Part shown: one piece after another, positions 49,457 through 59,900 of the stretch | How the letters are laid out: every line of letters starts with the position of its first letter | Position numbering within the stretch: position 1 is the first letter of the stretch | Source: Halichondria panicea | Taxonomy: Eukaryota; Porifera; Demospongiae; Suberitida; Halichondriidae | DNA length: 64,000 nt | Assembly (NCBI RefSeq): GCF_963675165.1 | Contig: NC_087380.1 | Location: forward strand, 4,455,803 to 4,519,802 | Direction of reading: 5' to 3' | Position numbers and translations under genes: made by a program | Notes under the pieces: generated by a model | Told to the model about the DNA's origin: nothing | The model's database searches: none | Seen by the model: the letters and a program-made list of their open reading frames with translations, nothing else

Positions 49457-49800
49457 CAAATGACATGTTCTGCATGGAGTTCTATACAAATGATATACTC
49501 TCATTTGCATGGTGAAGTTCAACATACAAATGACACGCTCTCTCTTATTTGCATGGTGATTTTCTACATACGAATGAAAGTTCTACATACAAATAACGCT
49601 GCATGGCAAATGATAAGCTTTGTTAGTTTTACAATGACACTCTTACATATTTGCATTGACTTGAAACCACTCCTTTTTTCATCTAAGGAAGGGCTTGGAT
49701 GAAAAAGGGAAGGTTGGAATACAATTAGAACAAACCACTACATAATGTGTGGGTGATTATTAGTATAATATACCACGTGCAGAAACGTAATTACACAAGT

Positions 49801-50358
49801 GTAAAAAACATTTGTGAAAAAATGGGGAAGAGTAGGGTTGGAAGAGCATGCGCACTGAAGTAACAAAAAGTTCGAAAACAAGATTGTGTGTTGGTATAGA
49901 TAGTCTTTGCATGCTCCAACTAGTTGGGGTGGGGCTCAATCTTTGCGATCTTTAACAATTGGGTCCAGCACAACTTCTCGTTACACCTATGGGTGACGCT
50001 CATGCAATCGGCAATCCCCTGACCATCAACCTGCATGTGCATGTTTCTACATAAGAATGACGCATTCGAATGAGGCTTTCGAACTTTTCTTTCCTCCAGG
50101 GACCATGCAGCACCGAAACACATGGTGTGTATATATATATATAAATTTTAAAGTTTAGATCTACAGATAAGCCCTGCCCACAAAAACTCGAAGTAGTGTT
50201 GGACCCAACTGTTAAAGATCGCAAAGATTGAGCCCCACCCCAACTAGTTGGAGCATGCAAAGACTATACCAACCCACAATCTTGTTTTCGAACTTTTTGT
50301 TACTTCAGTGCGCATGCTCTTCCAACCCTACTCTTCCCCATTTTTCACAAAATGTTTT
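49801..50358. repeat. second long inverted repeat, about 165-bp arms
   Basis: Left arm about 49801-49966 (AAATGGGGAAGAGTAGGG...CAACTAGTTGGGGTGGGGC...AATTGGGTCCA), complement at about 50187-50358. The loop is about 220 bp and includes a TA-rich microsatellite. Both arms carry a CATGCGCACTGAAG stretch. Confidence 0.8.
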
Positions 50359-50761
50359 TTGCACTTGTTTGTACACTGTTTTGCAGCAGAAAATAACATA
50401 TACTTTTTATAAGTGGTCGTGGGAGACCACGTACAATATTTAACTAATGACGTTTTGTGCCTATTCTACTGGGCGTTCCTTTAGTATTACTCATCTTGTT
50501 CACGTCCTTTTGGTATTTGGGTGATTCATCCAACATGCAATGTCCTCAACACCTCTGTATCAGACTCATGCAGCCCCTGTATTATTATAAATGAATGACC
50601 AAAACATTAATTGTTGTCTGTTATTACACGTATAAGAAGTAAGAGTTCTATACCAAATTACATGTAGCGCTCAAACCAATAATAATAATATTGATGCTCA
50701 TGCACCAATGACATAATTATAACGAAGAAAAAACGAGAAGGTTAATAGTTATCAAGATCAG

Positions 50762-51259
50762 TCATGTGGAGTAAAATCCTCCATCGTGTTTCCTTGAGTA
50801 TCCTCGATTAGTGGCTTCCGAATGATGGCTCTCAATCGCTAGCCCTTTAGCACTGTGTATTTGAGTCTTTTTACGCTCAGTAAAATCCACAAGTGGTTTT
50901 GACGTCAGCGTAACCGGCTCTGGAATAACGGGACGATTGGTCAAAATTCGGTCGCCAAATCCAAGGGTCTCTGGTTGCACTAGAGTGTCTGCCTTCATTT
51001 TCATAAATTGTTGGTGGTGGTCATACTGGCACTTCAGTACAAAATCAAGGCTATCTCGAGGCGACTGTGGGTCATAATGATACACTTCTCTTCGTTCACT
51101 TGAAAGGGTTTTGGTTGCATTGAGTCTAGACCATGGGTTTTGTTCGGTACAAGCAGCATAGTTAGTATCCTGACAGCTGAAAGGAGGCTCATTTTTCAAT
51201 CCTACAAATTGCTCATCATTTTCGATCCTAGGAAATGGGTATGGATTTCTGCTGGACAT
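50762..51259 (-). CDS. CFAP276: CFAP276/C1orf194-like axonemal protein, intronless
   Basis: 165 aa (vertebrate CFAP276 is about 169). I recognise the family from the N-terminal SRNP(Y/F), the central RLNATKTLSSERREVYHYDP followed by PRDSLDFVL, and the C-terminal ATNRGYSRKHDGGFY. CFAP276 is a microtubule-inner protein of ciliary doublets. The protein is hydrophilic, without signal peptide or membrane segment. The assignment is from remembered family motifs, so moderately sure. An RFX X-box (51310-51323) 51 bp upstream of the ATG independently fits a ciliary gene. It points away from the RNF17-like gene, with 2.7 kb of repeats between. Confidence 0.65.
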   Translation of the reverse strand: MSSRNPYPFPRIENDEQFVGLKNEPPFSCQDTNYAACTEQNPWSRLNATKTLSSERREVYHYDPQSPRDSLDFVLKCQYDHHQQFMKMKADTLVQPETLGFGDRILTNRPVIPEPVTLTSKPLVDFTERKKTQIHSAKGLAIESHHSEATNRGYSRKHDGGFYST

Positions 51260-51309
51260 CTTGCAACTTGAAATAGATTATTGAGCGGTGAAGTGTTGTG
51301 ATTTGCCAG

Positions 51310-51323
51310 GTTGCTAAGGCAAC
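51310..51323. promoter_or_regulatory. RFX X-box
   Basis: GTTGCTAAGGCAAC, a palindromic match to the RFX consensus (GTNRCC-N-RGYAAC class), 51 bp upstream of the CFAP276-like start. RFX factors drive ciliary genes in animals. Confidence 0.7.
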
Positions 51324-51366
51324 GTATACTTTTATTTACGTGTGAGGCGTGCCACAATTTAGTATG

Positions 51367-51380
51367 TTGCGCATGCGCAA
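51367..51380. promoter_or_regulatory. NRF1-type palindrome
   Basis: TTGCGCATGCGCAA, a perfect NRF1-like site, 108 bp upstream of the CFAP276-like start. The same palindrome is carried by family A elements, so it could be a transposon relic rather than an original promoter element. Confidence 0.5.
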
Positions 51381-51457
51381 ACATAGTGGCATCTTATTAT
51401 TGCCATAATGAGAACCTAAAAAAGAGGCACTACGAGCAGCGTATAAGAGAAGTGAAC

Positions 51458-51643
51458 TGCAACTGCTGGGCCAAGGCCACCTGTGGTGGCGAAGACGGTG
51501 ACCAGGGGGGTAAAAGATGAGTGCTTCAGTGGCGAAGACGGTGACCAGGGGGGTAAAAGATGAGTGCTTCTGAAGCACTCATCTTTTACCCTCCTGGTCA
51601 CCGTCTTCGCCACCACAGGTGGCCTTGGCCCAGCAGTTGCAGC
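51458..51643. repeat. palindrome with an internal 43-bp tandem duplication
   Basis: The 43-bp unit (G/A)GTGGCGAAGACGGTGACC...GTGCTTC is repeated at 51485-51527 and 51528-51570. It then turns at GAGTGCTTCTGAAGCACTC into the inverse sequence, which continues to CCCAGCAGTTGCAG at 51643. Confidence 0.8.
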
Positions 51644-52139
51644 CTTTTACAACACCTGGCCAGCATGCTTTCTGACGAACCTAATGGAAGCAACCATACA
51701 GCACCACCATAGGCTGGCTTAAGATGTAGAATATAATTCTCACTACTCAGATCCTCTATCCTGAGAGGCGCCAGATCTTCGACCGGACAACGGACAACAA
51801 CCTTGCACAAAAGAACAAAAGATACATTCAGTGTAAGAAAAACGGTTGAACCAGTTATTGGGATGTGTTCAGTGTCACTGTTGCTGCTTGAAAGAAAGTC
51901 AGTAGACAGGTCTGCAGCTGTGCAGTGTGTATTTGAAACAGGATCACGTTGTTGGTCATGCTCCTAGTTCTTCGTTTATCTATGGTTTTATCATAGATTA
52001 TAGCCTAAAATACTCACATTTCTTAGCAAGAGGACTGCTGTGACTATTGATAGCTAAGTATATTCTTGTCCTGGTCTGCCATAGTTCACTATTTAGTCTC
52101 ACTCGCTGTCATGTAAACGACAGTTTCACTTTTTTCCAA
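51644..52139. other. intergenic, nothing recognised
   Basis: No repeat family or coding sequence identified. Open frames here are short and show no familiar motif. Confidence 0.5.
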
Positions 52140-52176
52140 ACAATAATTATGTCTCGGTGCGCATGCGCAAGCGAGG

Positions 52177-52660
52177 CTCAGTCTGCTGCTCTGGGCCTTT
52201 CAAAAGAAACTCCACACTGTCCAGGGGTGGTTCCAGACTCCGCTTCTCGCCCTGCTGACGTACTCCTTCCTAATTGGATCAACGGCCGCCCGGCCGCTCT
52301 TGACATTCATGTTATTTCTCCCCTCCAGTCTCTTACATTGTCAGAAGCCGCAAGGACTCAGGGCCACGCTCTCCAAGTGGGCGTCCAACATAAGCTAGCT
52401 TCCAATCTCCCCAGCTGTCGCTCTATGGTTTGACTTGCATCCCTCTAGTGGCCGAAACCCTTGGAGGCTTAGATGAAGACTTCGTCTCAACCATCCGGGA
52501 TATTGGTCGATCAATTTGTCTTCGTTCAGGCGCAGACCGTGACATAGTCACGACTAAACACCTCTTTGGGAGAGTCAGTATAGCCCTTTGGCGAGGTAAC
52601 ACTACCATGCTCATTCACAGGTCTCCCACTCTATCACCTGTGCTGGATGGGCATACCTAA
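52177..52660 (+). pseudogene. C-terminal fragment of a non-LTR-type retroelement polyprotein, frameshifted
   Basis: Carries the reading SRPADVLLPNWINGRPAALD then IHV, resembling the nuclease-like region found after reverse transcriptase in many marine invertebrate elements. A second block has TCIPLVAETLGGL and FGRVSIALWRG. The blocks are in different frames, with a one-base shift near 52425, and the reverse transcriptase domain is missing. Dead copy. Family assignment comes from motif memory and is moderate. Confidence 0.6.
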
Positions 52661-52830
52661 ATTTACTAACTCTTCTACTCGTTTGTACAAACTTTACCCA
52701 TATTTTATGTTAAGTTACTTAGATTTACTAACCTGTGTTTCATGTATAACTCTCTACTCGTTTGTACTTACTTCACCCGCTCGTTTGGCCATGCATAAAG
52801 GCTGTTGTTGCATTAAACCAAAAAAAAGAA
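52177..52830 (+). mobile_element. 5'-truncated retroelement insertion
   Basis: Left junction GCGAGG|CTCAGTC, right junction after CCAAAAAAAAGAA|GGTATAAAGTAGTG, where family A normally reads GAGGTATACGGTAGTG. The 5' truncation and A-rich 3' end are what target-primed reverse transcription leaves. A short duplicated (GA)GG is possible but not provable by eye. Confidence 0.65.
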
Positions 52831-53458
52831 GGTATAAAGTAGTGTGTTTGTGTGTCTGTGTCACTGTGTGTGTGTGTAGACTGTTTCAGCTGCTCAAGGA
52901 TCAATGAAGTCAGTGCAAGTAAGAGAAAACTAGGCATAACTCGAGAACGGAGCTTTATTTTGCAAATCCACAAATACCTGATCCTTGCTTACTTGGAATG
53001 TCATTGCAGCCTTTTCAGAAGAGTGACAGTCCGTAGCAAAACTTGCATTGCAGCCTTTTCAGAAGAGTCCTACCGTAGCAAAACTTGTTCACCGAGTGTT
53101 GCTACTCTACTTAGTCTTAGACTCTTAGTAGTTAGCTCTGCACTAGAACGCTAGCTATTGGTAACTGCAAGAGTGAGAAGAGAGCTGCAAGGCTGGCTCT
53201 GGGCTGACTTGCCATTAATTTTAGACTTGAACTTTTGGCATCGATCGTTTTTAATAACAATCATCGTCGATCATTACCCACTATTTGAGTTTCCCTGCGA
53301 TGATTCTGGATTCTGCATGCAGAAATGTTCATCATGATAATTATAATCAATGTGTGTATAAAAGCTACTAATACATAGTATCTTTGCTTTATGTTATTTA
53401 GCTTTGGCCCTCCACATCAGCACTTGTTAATTTGTGGTAGACGTCTAGTAGATCTATG

Positions 53459-53565
53459 TCTAGCCTCGGTCCCAGGCCGATTTTTTTTAATAGAACGATG
53501 TTGAAAAAAGGCGACCTAGCCTTCAATTGGAGACGGATCGGCCTGGAGTCGAGGCTAGCCTATGT
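53459..53565. repeat. TAGCCTCG foldback
   Basis: CTAGCCTCGGTCCCAGGCCG at the left and CGGCCTGGAGTCGAGGCTAG at the right, AT-rich centre; 107 bp. Directly abuts the next element. Confidence 0.75.
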
Positions 53566-53825
53566 CTGGATTTGTCTTTGCTGCAACTATAGTTGCAGCC
53601 CAATCAGATTGCAGTATTTCTACTGTGGTCTGTGTCACATCCGGTTGCGCAACCTCAAGCAAGATAAAATGGTTAACACCCACTTCAGAATAATAATATT
53701 CATAGAATAAAATGATTATTCATAGCTGCTTATCAGCGTGTTACATAATTCAGCAAGACAAATCCTGACATATATAGGCTTGAAACCCGACCTCCCGTCA
53801 GGGACGGTCGGGCTCCCCCCAACTA
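53566..53825 (-). mobile_element. second copy of the MULE-like MITE (left end lost)
   Basis: Reverse complement of 39778-40093 over most of its length (ATTGCAGTATTTCTACTGTG, GGTTGCGCAACC, AGGCTTGAAACCCGACC). Right end GGTCGGGCTCCCCCCAACTA is intact. The other end is replaced by the foldback at 53459-53565. Confidence 0.75.
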
Positions 53826-53973
53826 ATCTGATCGTAGCCTAGATTCCAGGCCGCTCTCAATTGACTGGGATCGAGGCTAATCTGATCGTAACGCTTCACG
53901 TAAGTGGGCGTGGGGACCCGGCCCACACGTGGCCTCTGCATGTGGCCAAAAGCTTGTCTTTCTTTGAATTAAA

Positions 53974-56900
53974 ATGGCTCAGATTTTGCCCGGTACCGGT
54001 ATGTGCCTTAATTGTGGAGCAATGTTTAATCTAACAGGTAAGTCAGTACATCTATTGCTCAAGATTGATTTTTATCATTGGGCTGGCTATTGGGATTACC
54101 TGTTAATGTTGCTGTTATTTTATACCTCAGATCATGTCCCTTTAAAATTAACATGTGGATGTAACCTTTGTGAAGCTTGTGTGACTCAAAAAACAAGACA
54201 CAGGAAAGAATCAGTTGCATGTCCTAAATGTGGTGTCACTACCACGATGCACAGTCACTTAAAACCGCGAGAGCAATTACCAGCTAACCTATTTGTTCTT
54301 GGTGGTTTGACAGCAGAACGCATGGGATTGATCAGGTAATAAACGGTCTGCGATACTGAAATTACATTTGAAAAAATTATGTGGGCAGCCTAATTATTCG
54401 TTATGTATACTCTTGAGCTTAGGATTAAAAAAATGGTCCAACAATTGTTGGCATTCCATTATTTTGGGTAGCTTCCAGTTTGCCAGCAACAGTTGCGCAC
54501 ACCTAACTAATACCTATTCCCAGTGTGCCCAGGGACATCCGTGCAAGAATGGACACTCTAAAGCAATTTTTAAGTGATTCTGCGTGCCTTACGAATATTG
54601 ATGATGAAGGTCAGTAGCACGTATTCCTGTCCTTGATTGTTTAGTTTGTATGTTTTTACCAGATGCATCTCCCAAGATCTTTTGTGAAGAGTGTAGTCAA
54701 ACTGCAAATGTAAAGTGTGACAAGTGTGGAGGAGTGTACTGCCACTCTTGTTTTGCCGTTGTGAGTTTTATGTGCAACTTTGGTTGTGAGTCTAGACAAT
54801 AACAGTAGCATATGAGGGGATGGAGCGTCTTATTACGCGGAATCTGTATCGTCTTTGCTATGTACAAATCATGCCATATACCGTATAGCTGGTAATTTCC
54901 GGGGACAAAAGTTTTCGTGGTTGGAGCTCAGACCACGAATATTGCAGACCATGAATATTTTACCCACCCACAAATGAAGGACTTTAACAGCAAGCAGCAA
55001 CTTCTTACTGCTAAGTGCTGCTCATTGTTTTGAGTGCATGAAAATGCACTCCTGATTGTGTTCTTCACTATTATCAGATCAAATGCGTTATCAACCACAC
55101 ATTTACAGAGCACTTACACGTTACAATCAAGGAAATGTAGTGTAAACGATAGCAGGAGTACAGTACACTACACTTAATGTACTCCTGACGATAGTGAATC
55201 CGCAATGTTGTATGCATATAGTAAGACCCGCTCCATCCCCTCATATGCTCCTGATTACATGAATTGTATACTAAACTGCATAGTGTTGCTGACCGAATTC
55301 AATGAGCATCACTGCATGTGCTACTGCATGCTCAGTAGACAGCCTCATTTCTAACCTACATTGTTATACTTGGTTTCGAGTGCAGACTTTTTCGATTATG
55401 GATTTCATGTGTCCCATACTGTAGAAACTGGATTATTAATGTGTGGACTAATGTAATGGGGTCAAGAGCAGAGCTCTACATGTGCATGTACAATTTCATG
55501 TATATTCCAGTGCAAAAAACCAACAGTTGAGCATGCGCTTAAAACAAAGTTACGTTTACGGTCAAGTATGCGCTAATAATCCAGTTTCTACGGTGACGTC
55601 ACACACGAAAGAAGACTTCTAATGAGAGACATATTCCGCAATATCGTAGGGCTTCCTGTGATCGAAATTAGTTTCTATTACATTGGCCAGATAGGCGTTT
55701 CCAATCCCACTCTTTTTGACCTGACTAATCAAGTAGCTAGAGATTGTCACTGTAGTGTGGCTGTACTAGCTACATGTATATGGAACTTAATAGAATGTAG
55801 CCTCGATCCCAGGCCGCACTTCCTCAAAGAGTGGGCCTGGTATGGACTGCTTGCGCATGCGCTAACCATTAGCCAGATACCAGCTAACGCAGGATAACAA
55901 CGTGTATACCTACTCTTTGAGTTTAGAAATTCTGGGTTCTGCCTGCATGCAGCAAAATTAAGATGTTCATCATGAAGCTATTGCTAATAGCTAAGTAGAT
56001 TTGTGTTATGTAGCTTTGACACCTCCACCGAGAGGCATCGATCAGCACCCGCGGTGCTTTCGTCTCATTTAGAAAAAAAAACATTGTGGATCAAATAATT
56101 ATATTACGGATTGACGTATGGCTCTGGGTATTATACTTTTATTGCTTTCCCCGGCCAACTAACAGGCCAACTAACAATTTCACATTTGCATGTTTAATTA
56201 TTTTATGGGATTTCATAGCTACATTTGTAGAACCAAAATGCTAGTCAGGGGGATTTAAGGTTTCCCATTTCCACCATCCCAACCAGTACAAAAACGTATG
56301 CGTTTAAAATCAAGATACGCTTATAATCGAGTAAGCGTTATTAAACATGAAAAAATTGTGTTGTGCTGTAAACGCAGCGCTATGCTGACAAAATGGAGGC
56401 AACTGTTCGATCGAGTACAAAACCCTCCACCAAAGCTATATAGCAGACGCTTGACCTGCTCTTGTGCACTAGCTCCATAAATATGTAGTCGTTTTTCTGC
56501 TGTTCCCCCAGGTCCACTCATCTTCTCGATCAATGAGGACTCATGTCAGCACCCCAATCTCTCTGGTTGTTACTACTCCCAGTCCGTGCTCAACCCACCC
56601 TGGAAACATCCATACTCACTACTGTGAGACAGATAAGACTCTTATCTGTCCTGACTGCTTGCTGGAAAAACATAGAGATCACAGTATCAAGAGGTTACAT
56701 GATTTGGTTAGTGGTTTTTGTTTTATGGCTATACAGTAATGTAGTAAGCTAGAAGTACGCGTGTGGGCCTACCGAGTTCTTGAAATAGTCACAAACTCTT
56801 GATATCGTAGGTATTAATTAAACGGGTTGATTTTGTTGCAGGCCAGTGATTATCGTGAGAGGCTTGCCCCTTTGTTGGAGTCTGCAAGTGATACCCTCGC

Positions 56901-59900
56901 TAAAATGTTCGAAACAGAAAAGGTGTGCTTAATGTTTCTGTATTGGCTTTGTATCAACAAACCACATACCTTGTTTACATTTCTATTAGACTCTCGCTGA
57001 CAAGCTGAAGTCTTTATCTAGTCTCCTAGAAAGCAGTGCAGAGTCCGTGCCAGCGTGCTTCGCTCTGCTTCACAATGCACTGGAAACGCAAGGGTCTAGT
57101 GTTCTGAGGGAGCTCATCAAGGCTGTTTCTTTGTATGGCAGACCACTGCAAACTGCTGTGAGTGCAAACTGGTATTGTTTAGCTATAGACTATAGGTGCC
57201 ATCAACACCATAATTATTATATTCTGTTGTTTGCTGTACATATGTATGCGCTGACTATAGGTACCATCAACACCATATATTCTGTTGTTTGCTGCACATA
57301 TGTATGCGCTCTGACTGTCCCCACAGAAAAGGGTTGTGCACAGTCATGTGATGTCTTTGAATTCAGCAGTGAGGGAGACAAAAGCTGCTCTTGACAGTGA
57401 CAATCATATCATCGAGAATGGAGAAAACATATTGTTAAAGCTCTCAAATATTCACCATCTTCCACAAGGACTGGACGTGGACAATCACCAGCCCATCAAG
57501 TGTGTTACATAATATTAGTGTAGCTTTTACTGCCTCTCCGCATTGTTGCAGGTTCAGCGTGTCACCGATCAAGTGTGCTCTTAAATCTGGATGCTTGACA
57601 TTTGATCCGGAGTACAAGGGGTATATACACTCACTTTGTACTTTATGCATACGTGTCAGTGTGGCAATCATTATGTGTTGGTATACCGTATTGTTTTGCG
57701 AGCATCAAACGAGCTTTGCGATGGTTGATCAATTCGCAACAATAAAATCCGCAAAGCCTAAAGTAAATACACACTATCCTTGCCAGAACACAATAGTTAG
57801 TTTGCAAAGGGTCAACTTTTCTGCTGATTTGGCTCATTTGCAATGGTTTTTCACCAGTAAAATATTCTAGTAATACGGTAGTATGCATACAATAATATCA
57901 CCAAAACCAGAAAAATGTAGTTGCATGGAGCTCTGCGCACGTATAGTTACTATATAATTATAATAGTGAGAGGCAATGTACATGTGCATGATTTGGTTTG
58001 CAGGCCGGCTCTACTATGTCGAGATGGCCCAGTGGATCGTAAGTATCTTGACGTCACTGATGAGAGAGATTCCATCCCTGGCTCTTCAGTCACAGGTGAT
58101 TCACAGCTTTTGGTTTAGATTGTGGAAGTGGTACGTACGACATACATGTACGTATATCAGGTTTTGATTACATGGTTAGTCGTTTGCCACGCCCAGAGGT
58201 CAGATATCACTTAAACTTTCACTAATTGTTCGTTTTTGCTGACTCAGCGAAGCTGCATTCCTTTCCGCTTACACATCACTCCTTTTATAGGACAACTAGT
58301 TTGCAACTACTTGTGGTCGGCTGTGGAATGCACCAGACGCATGAAAAACGTTTTTTGCTTACCACTAAATAACTCTAACGGTTATTAACCCGAGGCGCGC
58401 AGGCGGCCTCGGTTACAGTAGTCTGTCAGTCTGTCTGTGTGTCTGCCGCTCAGTTTGGCTTACCAGGAATCACAATTTGTACATAGGGAAACTTAAAACT
58501 AAGGCTTAAAATTTGGCAGATTTTGCAAAGAATTAAGTCTTTGTTTCGCAGAAAAGGCAAGCTAAACCCAAGAAGCTTTTTGCGTACTACTAAACGCAGC
58601 TATTATTTGAAACACCAATATAATTATTCAAGCTGTATGCGGCTATTATTCGAAACATAAACCAACAATTACTGATTGTTTGTGGAAAAGGGTCGATACA
58701 ATAGAAAGCTAAAATTGTGTTTGGTTCAGTTGTATCTGTTAGCTGACTCTGGGATCCTACTCCAGGAGCCATACTTCTCGACTCCAGGCTTCTTTGCTGT
58801 TATCCTAGTCCAAATGTGTATAAAACCTTGTTTTCAAATGTTTCAGCATGCCTCTAGCTGGTATAGCTCCTGAGTTGGTGTGCTAATAAGTCATACATGA
58901 TATTCATCACTACATGCACTGCATTATATGGTTTCTTTATAATCATGTCACGTCACCAGCCGAGGGTTTGCACTTAATTTAAATTAGTACTCTAGTTGGG
59001 TAGGTACTGTGCCAGTATCTAACCACTATGCCAATATCTAGGTACGGGTACAGTGTTTCCTATGATCTCAAAGGTCAAAATGCGACAATGCCTGTATAAT
59101 TATGCCTCTCTTTTGTTGGCAATCTTTGCGAAAACTCACTATTCGCAAAATAAAAAAACCTGTATTCAAAACCTGTTAGTGACATACACATACTATAATT
59201 ATATATATACATGTATAATTTATAATAATAATTTATATGCTTATACCACTTCATGTTACTGTTCATCGTGAATATTTTGGTGGCTTAGCAATCAGCATAT
59301 TTTTCCATAGAGCACTTGGAGATTCCTGGTCAAAGGTCCGAAGTAAGACACTCAGCTACACTATCTTCAAGTATCTCTCCTGTGAGTGATAGAACTGACT
59401 CAAGTATCCAGCACAAGAAAGTTGCCGTGGACATACAAGGAGCTGGTAAGGAATCACGTATCGATTGTGTTATTCTGTATGTCAGTCGATGTTGTTCCAG
59501 AGTACACCTTCAGTTACTATTTTGGGAACAGTTGGAAGCATACCTCGATAAGAGATGCACACATACTAACTGACCAATGTGTTCATGGTTTGTAGCTTGT
59601 TTCCTTATCAAATTCCTTATCCATCTCTCTCTTCGGTCACAGGTGATTCGCATTTAGCTTTTGGCTTAGATACTTACCGTAATTGATGTAATTACAGCGC
59701 CACCATAATTTAAGCGCCACGTCAGCATTAGCATAATTTTTTAGGTCCTCCAACCGTTGTTGGAATTATTTTTTTCTGGCGCTTATAAAAAGGCTTGTTT
59801 AATTTTGAGACATCAAGACAATCATCCTGCATCTTTGACTTCCTTCACTTCTAAACAGTTGTCTAACCCATAACTACAGTCAATGAACCATCAACGTTGT

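Larger units (their letters stand above)
48427..50761. other. intergenic, dominated by two long hairpins
   Basis: No protein-coding gene recognised. Contains the inverted repeats 48551-49070 and 49801-50358, a short palindrome at 49419-49456, and a cluster near 49450-49620 of degenerate TGCATGG and ACATACAAATGA(C) repeats. Confidence 0.7.
52140..53430 (-). mobile_element. family A element, reverse orientation, split by a retroelement fragment
   Basis: Reads in reverse from ATTATGTCTCGGTGCGCATG at 52147, then CGCAAGCGAGG, to CATCAGCACTTG near 53428. A retroelement piece (52177-52830) interrupts it near the GCGAGG end. Near 53010-53080 a 36-bp block (GCAGCCTTTTCAGAAGAGT) is repeated. Confidence 0.75.
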
